From Klebsiella africana (GTDB lineage: Bacteria; Pseudomonadota; Gammaproteobacteria; Enterobacterales; Enterobacteriaceae): 64,000 bases of DNA. A program made the position numbers and the translations under genes. Below, piece by piece: positions 1 to 8,035 of the stretch. The stretch lies in assembly GCF_020526085.1 (NCBI RefSeq), contig NZ_CP084874.1, positions 3,844,001 through 3,908,000 on the forward strand, read 5' to 3'. Position 1 is the first letter of the stretch, and every line of letters begins with the position of its first letter. The notes under the pieces were generated by a model. It was not told the origin of the DNA. It was given only the letters and a program-made list of their open reading frames with translations, and ran no database searches.

Positions 1-37
1 GCCTCGTAATACCGGCGGCGGTAATTTGCATAATAGC

Positions 38-66
38 TATCCAGCGGTCATCATACCCGCTGGATA
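38..66 (+). other. Hairpin in the ybdG leader
   Basis: Ten bases at 38-47 (TATCCAGCGG) pair perfectly with 57-66 around a 9-nt loop. The stem ends 4 nt before the GGAG ribosome binding site of ybdG (71-74). No U-tract follows, so it is more likely a leader structure, or the end of an upstream element, than a finished terminator. Confidence 0.5.
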
Positions 67-79
67 TTCAGGAGACGTT

Positions 80-1324
80 ATGCAGGAATTAATATCGCAA
101 ATTGCCGCCTTAGGAATCGAAATAACCCCCACCCGCTCGCTGATGATTATCTTCGGCATTATCTTGTTCACCGCTGTGGTCGTGCATCTGATATTGCACA
201 AAGTGGTCCTGCGCGCATTTGAAAAACGGGCGCTGGCCAGCAGCCATCTGTGGCTGCAAATCATCACGCAGAATAAACTCTTTCACCGACTGGCCTTTAC
301 CCTGCAGGGGATCATCGTCAACGTCCAGGCGGTGCTGTGGCTGCAAAAAGGCAGCGAGGCCGCGGAAATATTAACCACCGTGGCCCAGCTATGGGTGATG
401 ATATATGCCATGCTGTCCTTCTTCTCGCTGCTGGATGTGATTTTAAAGCTGGCGCAGAAATTTCCCGCCGCCTCACAGCTGCCGCTGAAGGGCATATTCC
501 AGGGAATTAAGCTGGTGACGGCGATTATTATCGGCATTCTGATTATTTCGCTACTGATAGGTCAGTCACCGGCGATCCTGATTAGCGGGCTCGGCGCGAT
601 GGCCGCGGTGCTGATGCTGGTGTTTAAAGATCCGATCCTCGGCCTGGTGGCCGGTATTCAGCTCTCGGCTAACGATATGCTCAAGCTTGGCGACTGGCTG
701 GAGATGCCGAAGTACGGTGCCGACGGCGCGGTGATCGATATCGGCCTCACCACGGTCAAGGTGCGCAACTGGGACAACACCATCACTACCATTCCGACCT
801 GGTCGCTGGTCTCCGACTCGTTTAAAAACTGGAGCGGCATGTCGGCCTCCGGCGGCCGCCGCATCAAACGCAGCCTTAACATAGACACCACCAGCATTCA
901 TTTTCTTGATGAACAGGAGCAGCAGCGCCTGATCCGGGCGAAATTACTTAAACCCTATATGGATTCACGCCACGAAGAGATAAGCGCCTGGAACCAGCAG
1001 TACGCCGGGGAGCAATCGATCCTCAACGAGCGGCGGATGACCAACGTCGGCACCTTCCGCGCCTATCTGCAGGAGTATTTACGCCATCATCCGCGCATCC
1101 GCCAGGATATGACCCTGATGGTGCGCCAGCTGGCGCCGGATGCCAACGGCTTGCCGATCGAGATCTACTGCTTCACTAACACCGTGGTATGGGCGGAATA
1201 TGAGGGCATCCAGGCGGATATTTTCGACCATGTCTTCGCCGTGGTGGATGAGTTTGGCTTACGCATTCATCAAACGCCCACCGGCAACGACATTCGCGCG
1301 CTGACCGGCGCCTTCTCCCGCTGA
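80..1324 (+). CDS. ybdG: Mechanosensitive channel of miniconductance, YbdG family
   Basis: Inner-membrane MscS-superfamily channel that opens under hypo-osmotic tension. The 414-aa product nearly matches the 415 aa of E. coli YbdG and is recognisably the same protein, including the channel-lining segment with [20 protein letters not shown] followed by [14 protein letters not shown] and the MscS beta domain (about residues 195-260, [20 protein letters not shown]). Four to five hydrophobic segments lie before residue 200, and the C-terminal half is the cytoplasmic cage. The ATG at 80 has GGAG at 71-74; an upstream in-frame codon at 26 has no ribosome binding site. In E. coli ybdG neighbours pheP; here about 5 kb of unrelated sugar genes lie between them. 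Confidence 0.95.
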   Translation: MQELISQIAALGIEITPTRSLMIIFGIILFTAVVVHLILHKVVLRAFEKRALASSHLWLQIITQNKLFHRLAFTLQGIIVNVQAVLWLQKGSEAAEILTTVAQLWVMIYAMLSFFSLLDVILKLAQKFPAASQLPLKGIFQGIKLVTAIIIGILIISLLIGQSPAILISGLGAMAAVLMLVFKDPILGLVAGIQLSANDMLKLGDWLEMPKYGADGAVIDIGLTTVKVRNWDNTITTIPTWSLVSDSFKNWSGMSASGGRRIKRSLNIDTTSIHFLDEQEQQRLIRAKLLKPYMDSRHEEISAWNQQYAGEQSILNERRMTNVGTFRAYLQEYLRHHPRIRQDMTLMVRQLAPDANGLPIEIYCFTNTVVWAEYEGIQADIFDHVFAVVDEFGLRIHQTPTGNDIRALTGAFSR

Positions 1325-1326
1325 CC

Positions 1327-2307
1327 TCAGGCGCTGGCGCGGGCTATCACGCGCCAGTCCATCATCACCCGCTCGACGGCGGCGTCGGGATCGTCGATGC
1401 GTTTCATTAACAGAGACACCGCCGTGCGGCCGATCGCCCGGGAGGGCTGTTCGACGGTGGTCAGTTGCGGGGAGACAACTTCCGCCAGCTCGGTGCCATC
1501 GAAGCCGATCACCGCGATATCCTCCGGCACCCGCAGTCCGGCCTGGTCAATCGCCCGCAGCGCCCCGGCGGCGAGGGAGTCCGAAACGGCAAACACTGCG
1601 TCGGGCTGCTCGTCTTGCGACAGCAGTTGCTCCATCGCCCGTTTACCGGCCGCCGCGCTAAGATCCTGCGCGTAGGTCACCTGCTGATACGCCAGACCGT
1701 GCACGTGCAGCACGCTTTTATAACCGCGCTCGCGCAGACGAGCGTAGCGATAGCTGAGGTCATGATTAATGAGCGCGATGCGGCGGCGGCCGCCGTCGGC
1801 CAGTCGGGACACCGCCCCCTGGGCCGCCTCGACGTCGTTAATCCCGACGCAGGAGATGCTGCCGGTGTCGGCATACTCCGCGCACTGCACCCAGGGCGCA
1901 TCGCCAATCATGGTGGTCAATTCCGGCAGGCTGGAGAGCGCGTTCATGGTAATAATGCCGTCGACCATTTTGCCGGAGAGCAGCTGCAGGCCCGAGGTCG
2001 ATCGGGCCAGATCCGACCCGGAATTACACAGCAGAATGCGGTAGCCATTCTTCTCCGCCTCTTCTTCTATCCCCTTCACCACCTCGGCGCAAAAGGGGTT
2101 AGCGATATTGGAGACCATCACCAGGATCATATTGCTGCGAGCGGTTCGCAGCTGACGCGCCAGCAGGTTCGGCTGATAGTTGCTCTCTTTGATCGCCTGC
2201 AGCACGCGCTCACGGTTTTTGGCTTTTACCGTATCGCTGTTGTTCAGCACCCGCGACACCGTGGCCACCGAGACGCCGGCCAGACGAGCAATTTTCTGAA
2301 TAGACAT
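1327..2307 (-). CDS. LacI-family transcriptional regulator
   Basis: 326-aa repressor-type regulator. The N-terminal helix-turn-helix is textbook LacI (IARLAGVSVATVSRVLNNSD, about residues 5-24), followed by the hinge (YQPNLLARQLR) and a periplasmic-binding-protein-like effector domain (VSNIANPFCAEVVKGIEEEA) ending in GFDGTELAEVVSPQLTTVEQ. The stop lies 2 nt from the convergent ybdG stop. The nearest catabolic operon is the MFS/isomerase/dehydrogenase set at 2967-6400, whose promoter carries two GTAATCGATTAC palindromes, a sequence type LacI proteins bind. This regulator probably controls that operon, inferred from proximity. Its sugar effector cannot be read from the sequence. Confidence 0.9.
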   Translation of the reverse strand: MSIQKIARLAGVSVATVSRVLNNSDTVKAKNRERVLQAIKESNYQPNLLARQLRTARSNMILVMVSNIANPFCAEVVKGIEEEAEKNGYRILLCNSGSDLARSTSGLQLLSGKMVDGIITMNALSSLPELTTMIGDAPWVQCAEYADTGSISCVGINDVEAAQGAVSRLADGGRRRIALINHDLSYRYARLRERGYKSVLHVHGLAYQQVTYAQDLSAAAGKRAMEQLLSQDEQPDAVFAVSDSLAAGALRAIDQAGLRVPEDIAVIGFDGTELAEVVSPQLTTVEQPSRAIGRTAVSLLMKRIDDPDAAVERVMMDWRVIARASA

Positions 2308-2541
2308 AAACCCTGCACTTCCTGCGATAGAGGTGGATCCTGCAGGCTATCATAAATGACCTCTGGTCAGCCTGCCAGCCTGACGCGAAAGCGCGGGAGC
2401 GGCCGAGAAAACTATTAAAAATCAGGGCTTCTCTCCCACGCCGTTAACGCGCATCCTTTTTCCGTTCCACCCGGTTCGCGCTCTGGCGACAGCCCCCCCT
2501 GGCGCCCTGTTTCTTCGTTTATGATTAAGGATGATATCTTC

Positions 2542-2958
2542 ATGAGGCTCTCTACCGCGGTTCTCGCCCTCAGCTGTGCCCTGGCTACACTTACCGGCTG
2601 CACCTCGTCAAAATCGTCACCGGAACGCCACGCTTACGCGTTTGTCGCCCACCGCTCCGATTTTGTCGGCGGTAATTTCACCGTCAACCGCCAGGAAAAT
2701 TACCGTTTAAACCTGCCGACCTTCACGGCAATGTACGCCCGCGGCCAGCAGGATAAAGCCACTGGCATGAGTGAAAGCGACGCCCGCCGCACCGCCGAGG
2801 CCATCAAACAGCAGGCGGCGCAGGGCACCCGCACCGAGCACGCCTTTACCGGCAACGCCAGCGACAAATGGGATAATGCGATGGAAAATAAAGATGCCAT
2901 CCTGTTCGGCAACGAGCTCTCCGGTGCCTATCTCGACGGCTATCTTGGGGTGAAATAA
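2542..2958 (+). CDS. Exc2-family small lipoprotein
   Basis: A 138-aa protein with a lipoprotein signal peptide (lipobox LTGC, acylated Cys20; Thr at +2, predicted outer-membrane sorting). The mature part is hydrophilic and resembles the Exc2 family, named after the ColE1 entry-exclusion protein, with features such as FVAHRSDFVGGNF and NELSGAYLDGYLG. Chromosomal copies have no assigned function that I know. The ATG at 2542 is preceded by AAGGA at suitable distance; an in-frame ATG at 2521 has no ribosome binding site. It ends 8 nt from the convergent stop of the dehydrogenase gene and is probably functionally unrelated to the sugar operon. Confidence 0.7.
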   Translation: MRLSTAVLALSCALATLTGCTSSKSSPERHAYAFVAHRSDFVGGNFTVNRQENYRLNLPTFTAMYARGQQDKATGMSESDARRTAEAIKQQAAQGTRTEHAFTGNASDKWDNAMENKDAILFGNELSGAYLDGYLGVK

Positions 2959-2966
2959 TCCTGCGC

Positions 2967-4118
2967 TCAGCGTTCGACGCTGACCCAGCGCTGTTCCTGA
3001 TGGCTTTTGACGATCGCCTCGATGATGTACATCACATCGGCGCCGTCGTCGAAAGCGGCGAAGCGCCGGGCCCCGGCCGCCGGCATCTTCCCGGCGCGCA
3101 CTGCCTGATAAAAATGCCCCATCATATTTTTAAAGGCGTCCGGCCAGCCCTCAATATGGCCGCCGGGGTAATGGGCGCTGGCGGCGGCCTCCGGCCGCAG
3201 CAGGCTCGGGTCGTCGCTGAGCAGGCGATCCGGCTGCTCGCGGTGACCGATCCATAGCCGCTGGGGCACTTCCTGATCCCAGGCCAGGGAGCAAAGGCTA
3301 CCGTTAATCTCCACCGCCAGACGGTTTTTCCGCCCGGCGCTCACCTGGGAGACCATAAAGCTACCCTTGCTGCCATCATCAAAACGCAACAGTACTGAGC
3401 CAATGTCCTCGGTATTGACAGGCCGCGTTTCATACTTCTGCGTCTCGTGAACGGCGCTGAAGGTCGCTTTGCCATTGACCAGCGCTTTACGCGTTGGCCA
3501 GACGATAGACAGATCCGCCATCACCTCGACAATCCGCCGACCGGTCATAAACTGCACGGTATCGCACCAGTGGGAGCCGATGTCGGCCACCGTCCGCGAC
3601 GCACCGCCCTGCGCCGAATCGACCCGCCAGTTGTAGTCGGTCTCCAGCAGCATCCAGTCCTGCAGATAGCTGCCGTGGGCCGCGAAGATTCTGCCGACCT
3701 CGCCATGGCGGATCATCGCCGCCGCCTGCTGGACCATGGCGAACTGGCGATAGACGAAGCTGACGCCATGCACCACGCCAGCCCGGGCGGCAAGCGCCAC
3801 CAGCTCCCGCGCCTCCCCCGCCGTCATACACAGCGGTTTTTCGGAGAAGACGTGCAGCCCGGCGGCGAAGATCTGCCGGTTAATCTGGGCGTGCAGATGG
3901 TTCGGCGTACAGTTATGCACCACCTGCAGCCCAGGATGCGCCAGCAGCGCTTCCACGCTGTCGTAGGCATGGGCAATGTTCAGCGCGTTTGCTTTGTGCT
4001 GCGCCGCTTCAAGGCTGCTGTCGCACAGCGCCACGACCTCAACATCACCCAGACGCCGCAGCGCCTCCAGATGCGCCGGGCCAATAAACCCTGCCCCGAT
4101 AATCGCAACCTGAATCAT
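2967..4118 (-). CDS. Gfo/Idh/MocA-family NAD(P)-dependent dehydrogenase
   Basis: A 383-aa oxidoreductase with an N-terminal Rossmann fold (VAIIGAGFIGPAHLEALRRL) and the family hallmark EKP motif (FSEKPLCMTAGEA), followed by the alpha/beta Gfo/Idh C-terminal domain with catalytic-region DIGSHWCDTVQF. Family members oxidise or reduce a sugar, inositol or glycoside hydroxyl with NAD(P). The ATG at 4118 follows GGGAGGG inside the end of the upstream isomerase gene, and its start lies 1 nt beyond that gene's stop codon, so translation is probably coupled. It is the last gene of the operon MFS transporter-isomerase-dehydrogenase. The substrate is unknown; the isomerase partner suggests an oxidised or keto-sugar intermediate. 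Confidence 0.88.
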   Translation of the reverse strand: MIQVAIIGAGFIGPAHLEALRRLGDVEVVALCDSSLEAAQHKANALNIAHAYDSVEALLAHPGLQVVHNCTPNHLHAQINRQIFAAGLHVFSEKPLCMTAGEARELVALAARAGVVHGVSFVYRQFAMVQQAAAMIRHGEVGRIFAAHGSYLQDWMLLETDYNWRVDSAQGGASRTVADIGSHWCDTVQFMTGRRIVEVMADLSIVWPTRKALVNGKATFSAVHETQKYETRPVNTEDIGSVLLRFDDGSKGSFMVSQVSAGRKNRLAVEINGSLCSLAWDQEVPQRLWIGHREQPDRLLSDDPSLLRPEAAASAHYPGGHIEGWPDAFKNMMGHFYQAVRAGKMPAAGARRFAAFDDGADVMYIIEAIVKSHQEQRWVSVER

Positions 4119-4119
4119 G

Positions 4120-5142
4120 TTATTCCCTCCCGCCGGCGGCAAAGTCATCAAAGGCCCGCCCGGAAACGGGAATGATATGGCGGCGGATAAACTCGCTACC
4201 CTCGCGCGCGCCGGTCTCACTATCCTTCAGGCAGCACTCCCACTCCAGCACCGCCCAGCCGGCAAAATCATATTCGGTCAGCTTACTGAACACCCCCTTG
4301 AAGTCGATCTGCCCGTCGCCGGGAGAGCGGAAACGCCCAGCCCGCTGCTGCCAGGGCTGGTATCCGCCGTAGACGCCATTGCGCCCGTTGCGGCGAAATT
4401 CGGCGTCCTTGACGTGAAACGCTTTAATTCGCGAGTGATAGATATCGATATAGGTCAGGTAGTCCATCTGCTGCAGGTGCAGATGACTCGGGTCATAGAG
4501 CATATTGCAGCGCGGATGGTTATCCACCAGCGCGAGAAAACGCTCAAAGGTCACGCCATCATGCAGGTCTTCGCCGGGGTGGATCTCATAGCAGACATCG
4601 ACGCCCTGTTCGTCGAAGAGATCCAGCAGCGGCCGCCAGCGCCGGGCCAGCTCGGCAAAGGCCTCATCCAGAAGCGGCTGATTGTGCGGCGGCCACGGAT
4701 AAAAAAAGGGCCATGCCAGCGCCCCGGAAAAGGTCGCATGCGCTTTCAGCCCCAGGCGGCCGGAGGCCACCGCCGCCTGGCGCACTTTCTCCACCGCCCA
4801 GCGCTGGCGCGCCTGCGGATCGCCATGCAGCGCCGCCGGGGCGAAGGCGTCAAACGCCGCATCATACGCCGGATGCACCGCCACCAGCTGTCCTTCAAGG
4901 TGAGTGGACAGCTCGCTGATCACCAGCCCATGCTCCGCCAGGGTGCCGCTGACCTCGTCGCAGTAGGTCTGGCTCGCCGCCGCCCGCTCGACATCGAAAA
5001 TCGCCGGATGGTTGCAGGGGATCTGTAATGCCTTGTACCCCAGGCCGGCGGCCCACTGCGCCACCCCCGCCAGGGTGTTAAACGGCGCCTGCGAGCCGAT
5101 AAACTGCGCCAGAAAAATGCCCGGACCCTTAATCGTTTTCAT
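4120..5142 (-). CDS. Sugar (phosphate) isomerase/epimerase, TIM-barrel AP-endonuclease-2 family
   Basis: A 340-aa xylose-isomerase-like TIM barrel. The expected divalent-metal ligand set is visible: Glu in CYEIHPGED, Asp in MLYDPSHLHL, His in IKAFHVKDAEF and Glu near the C-terminus in WAVLEWECCLKD. The family includes inosose dehydratases, epimerases and keto-sugar isomerases acting in the cytoplasm. The start at 5142 is preceded by GGAGGT, and the gene lies 16 nt after the MFS transporter. Pairing with a Gfo/Idh dehydrogenase is a recurrent module in inositol and glycoside catabolism. The actual substrate cannot be fixed from sequence. Confidence 0.85.
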   Translation of the reverse strand: MKTIKGPGIFLAQFIGSQAPFNTLAGVAQWAAGLGYKALQIPCNHPAIFDVERAAASQTYCDEVSGTLAEHGLVISELSTHLEGQLVAVHPAYDAAFDAFAPAALHGDPQARQRWAVEKVRQAAVASGRLGLKAHATFSGALAWPFFYPWPPHNQPLLDEAFAELARRWRPLLDLFDEQGVDVCYEIHPGEDLHDGVTFERFLALVDNHPRCNMLYDPSHLHLQQMDYLTYIDIYHSRIKAFHVKDAEFRRNGRNGVYGGYQPWQQRAGRFRSPGDGQIDFKGVFSKLTEYDFAGWAVLEWECCLKDSETGAREGSEFIRRHIIPVSGRAFDDFAAGGRE

Positions 5143-5158
5143 ACCACCTCCTGAAAAA

Positions 5159-6400
5159 TTAGTGCGGCTCTTTCTCGTTGTACTGGAAAGAGAAAAGGAA
5201 AATCAGCGCGATAACCGCGGCGGCCACCGCCGGGATCCACCAGAAGGTCACCCAGGCCTGCGGCACGCTCTGGCCGGCCACCAGGCGGTTATACAGCGCG
5301 CCGGAGATCTGCGAGCCCAGCAGCATGCCGATCCCGTAGGTGAACATTACAATCATGCTCTGCGCCTGGCCTTTGACCTTCTCGCCCGCCACGCGGTCGG
5401 TGTAGATAAAGCCGACGACAAAGAAAAAGTCATAGCACACGCCGTGCAGCAAAATGCCCAGATAGAGCAGGAAGCGCCCCTCCTCGCTGACCCCGAGGGC
5501 GAAAAAGGCGTAGCGGACAAACCACGCCGCCATGCCGATGAGCAGCATGTATTTCACCCCGAGACGACGGAACAGCAGCGGGATCACCAGCATAAAGACG
5601 ATCTCTGACATCTGGCCGAAGGACATCGCGGTGCTGACATCTTTGACGCCGGCATCCGCCAGATACGACGCGGTATAGGCGTAATAGGTGCCTAACGGCA
5701 CGGAAATTAAGGTGGCGCAGAGGGAGAAAATCAGGAAATGGCGGGTTTTCAGCAGCGCGAAGGCGTCCGCGCATAGCAGGTCGCGAAACTGAACCGGCAT
5801 ACCTTTGGCCGGCGCCGGGGTGTGGGGCAGCGTCAGGCTGTAAATCGCCAGCGCGACCGAACAGAGCGCCGCCAGGGTGAAGATGCCGGTGGTATCAGAG
5901 ATACCGGTCACCCCGATGCAGATCCCGGCGATAATCCAGCCGATGGTGCCGAACACGCGAACCACCGGGAAGGTTTTATCGATGTTCGCCAGGCTGTGAA
6001 AGGCGATATTGTTGGTCAGCGCCAGGGTCGGCATATAGCACAGCGTATAGCCGAACAGCAGGCCAATCAGCAGGGCGCCGTTCTGCGCCACCAGCGCCTG
6101 GGGGACAAACCACAGGATCGCCGCCCCGGCCAGGTGCATCACCGCCATCACCTTCTGCGAGGCGAAAAAGCGATCCACCAGCATCCCCAGCACAAAGGGA
6201 GACAAGATGGAGGCGATTGGCCCGGCGGAGAACGCATCGCCGATCAGCAATGACATCTCATAGCGGGTCATCACCAGCCCCAGGGTCACCGACCAGCTGC
6301 CCCAGATAAAGAACTGCATAAACATCATTAACGACAGCCGCGGCACCAGAAAACGGTGGCTCACGCGGGCACTTACCTGACCTTCTGTTGTGGTGATCAT
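5159..6400 (-). CDS. MFS transporter, nucleoside:H+ symporter (NHS)-like
   Basis: A 413-aa inner-membrane protein with 12 predicted hydrophobic segments. It has the look of the NHS/NupG-XapB-like branch of the major facilitator superfamily (FFIWGSWSVTLG near the N-terminus, FPVVRVFGTIGWIIAG at the domain junction, DFFFVVGFIYTDR in the second half). It probably imports the substrate of the two downstream enzymes, a sugar, glycoside or inositol-like compound, by proton symport; this is inferred from operon position. The ATG at 6400 has GAGGGCG at correct distance; the in-frame ATG at 6415 lacks a site. First gene of the operon, with two palindromic operators 20-62 bp upstream of the start. Confidence 0.85.
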   Translation of the reverse strand: MITTTEGQVSARVSHRFLVPRLSLMMFMQFFIWGSWSVTLGLVMTRYEMSLLIGDAFSAGPIASILSPFVLGMLVDRFFASQKVMAVMHLAGAAILWFVPQALVAQNGALLIGLLFGYTLCYMPTLALTNNIAFHSLANIDKTFPVVRVFGTIGWIIAGICIGVTGISDTTGIFTLAALCSVALAIYSLTLPHTPAPAKGMPVQFRDLLCADAFALLKTRHFLIFSLCATLISVPLGTYYAYTASYLADAGVKDVSTAMSFGQMSEIVFMLVIPLLFRRLGVKYMLLIGMAAWFVRYAFFALGVSEEGRFLLYLGILLHGVCYDFFFVVGFIYTDRVAGEKVKGQAQSMIVMFTYGIGMLLGSQISGALYNRLVAGQSVPQAWVTFWWIPAVAAAVIALIFLFSFQYNEKEPH

Positions 6401-6419
6401 GTTGTTCGCCCTCATAAAA

Positions 6420-6462
6420 GTAATCGATTACAAAATCGCTCAAGACAAAAGTAATCGATTAC
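6420..6462 (-). promoter_or_regulatory. Twin palindromic operators GTAATCGATTAC
   Basis: Two identical perfect 12-bp palindromes, GTAATCGATTAC, lie at 6420-6431 and 6451-6462, centres 31 bp apart (about three helical turns, same DNA face). The central CG and flanking A/T match LacI-family operators. They sit immediately upstream of the MFS-isomerase-dehydrogenase operon and most likely bind the LacI-type regulator encoded at 1327-2307; assignment inferred. Confidence 0.75.
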
Positions 6463-6510
6463 AAAAAGAAGATCGCCAGGCAAATGCCCCACCTGCGAAG
6501 AGGATCACAA

Positions 6511-6544
6511 TAAAAAGACAGGCAGCCCCGCCGGACGGCGGGGC
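6511..6544 (-). terminator. Intrinsic terminator of pheP
   Basis: Reading the minus strand after the pheP stop, an 8-bp GC stem (GCCCCGCC/GGCGGGGC, 4-nt loop, 6525-6544) is followed by CTGTCTTTTTA. It lies between pheP and the operators of the next operon. Confidence 0.75.
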
Positions 6545-6551
6545 GTCTCGC

Positions 6552-7928
6552 TTACGCCGGACGGCGCAGCAGTTTGAAGGCGATAAACAGGAAGATAATC
6601 CACACCGGCAGCAGGATCGCCGACAGACGCATGCCGTCGATAGTGCACATCAGCACCAGAATCAGCCCAAGGAAAGCAATGCAGAAGTAGTTGCTGGCGG
6701 GCGCCAGCAGCGCTTTGAACTTCGATTCACGCCCTTTGCGGCGCTGGGCGGCGCGGAACTTCAGGTGCGCCATACAGATCATGCTCCAGTTCAGCAGCAG
6801 CGTCGCCACCACCAGGGCCATCAGCAGTCCCAGCGCTTCATGCGGCAGCAGGTAGTTCAGCACCACCACCAGCGAAGTGATAATCCCCGACAGCAGCAGG
6901 GAGTTCACCGGCACGCCGCGTTTGCTGACGCGGGCGAGGAACGTCGGCGCATTGCCCTGTACCGACAGGCCGAACAGCATCCGGCTGTTGGAATAGACGC
7001 CGCTGTTATAGACCGACAGCGAAGCCACCAGAATGACGAAGTTTAGCGCGGAGGCCACCACGTTGCTGTCAAGATTATGGAAAATCATCACAAACGGGCT
7101 GCTGTCAGATTTGATCTCCACCCACGGGTAGAGCGCCAGCAGCACTACCAGCGAACCGATATAGAACAGCAGGATACGATAAACCACCTGGTTGACCGCT
7201 TTTGGAATGCTCTTTTCCGGATTTTGCGCTTCGGCGGCGGTAATGCCGATAAGCTCCAGCCCACCGAAGGAGAACATAATTACTGCCAGCGACAGAATAA
7301 GGCCGTGCCAGCCGGTGGCGAGGAAGCCGCCGTGTTTCCACAAGTTGTCGAACCCGGCGTTGCTGCCGCCGTGGCCGCCAAACAGCATCCACAGGCCAAA
7401 GGCAATCATACCGATAATCGCCAGCACCTTGATCAGCGCGAACCAGAACTCCGCTTCGCCATACAGTCGCACGTTGACCAGGTTGACGGCGTTAATAATG
7501 AGGAAGAAAGCCGCCGCCCAGACCCAGGTCGGGACATCGGGCAGCCAGTACTGCATATAGATCCCGGCGGCGGTCAGCTCCGCCATTCCCACCAGCACGA
7601 ACATCACCCAGTAGTTCCAGCCGGACAGGAAGCCGGCGAACGGGCCCCAGTATTTGTAGGCAAAGTGGGCAAAGGAGCCGGATACCGGCTCTTCCACCAC
7701 CATCTCGCCCAGCTGGCGCATAATTAGAAAAGCGACAATCCCGGCCACGGCATAGCCCAATAAGACCGCCGGACCGGCCATCTGGATAGCGGGACCAATG
7801 CCGAGAAACAGGCCGGTGCCAATCGCGCCGCCAAGGGCGATAAGTTGAATGTGTCGGTTCTGTAAACCGCGATGAAGCGTCGGGCCGCTCTCTTCTACGG
7901 CATCCGACGACGTTGACGCGTCTTTCAC
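6552..7928 (-). CDS. pheP: Phenylalanine-specific permease
   Basis: Inner-membrane APC-superfamily proton symporter for L-phenylalanine. The product from the GTG at 7928 is 458 aa, exactly the length of E. coli PheP, and is near-identical over long blocks (HIQLIALGGAIGTGLFLGIG, EEPVSGSFAHFAYKYWGPFA, SVYNSGVYSNSRMLFGLSVQ). Twelve hydrophobic segments are present. The GTG has AGGGGA upstream and aligns with the E. coli start; a GTG further upstream at 7961 would add 11 residues and has a weak site. In E. coli expression is TyrR-controlled, but I saw no convincing TyrR box here. Its usual neighbour ybdG is displaced by about 5 kb. Confidence 0.95.
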   Translation of the reverse strand: MKDASTSSDAVEESGPTLHRGLQNRHIQLIALGGAIGTGLFLGIGPAIQMAGPAVLLGYAVAGIVAFLIMRQLGEMVVEEPVSGSFAHFAYKYWGPFAGFLSGWNYWVMFVLVGMAELTAAGIYMQYWLPDVPTWVWAAAFFLIINAVNLVNVRLYGEAEFWFALIKVLAIIGMIAFGLWMLFGGHGGSNAGFDNLWKHGGFLATGWHGLILSLAVIMFSFGGLELIGITAAEAQNPEKSIPKAVNQVVYRILLFYIGSLVVLLALYPWVEIKSDSSPFVMIFHNLDSNVVASALNFVILVASLSVYNSGVYSNSRMLFGLSVQGNAPTFLARVSKRGVPVNSLLLSGIITSLVVVLNYLLPHEALGLLMALVVATLLLNWSMICMAHLKFRAAQRRKGRESKFKALLAPASNYFCIAFLGLILVLMCTIDGMRLSAILLPVWIIFLFIAFKLLRRPA

Positions 7929-7997
7929 GTCGTTCCCCTGTGTGTTTTTGTGAAGGGGCACCTTTTATCACTTAGGGGGGATTGTCGCAAGTTGCGT

Positions 7998-8031
7998 GGG
8001 GCGAGCGTCAGCCGCCCGCCCCGCTTTTTTT
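7998..8031 (+). terminator. Terminator-like hairpin oriented to the plus strand
   Basis: GGGGCGAGCG (7998-8007) pairs with GCCCGCCCC (8014-8022) with one mismatch and is followed by seven T residues ending at 8031. The genes on both sides run on the minus strand, so no recognised plus-strand transcript ends here. On the minus strand the hairpin follows the TonB-receptor stop but lacks a downstream T-run. Confidence 0.6.
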
Positions 8032-8035
8032 AGCG

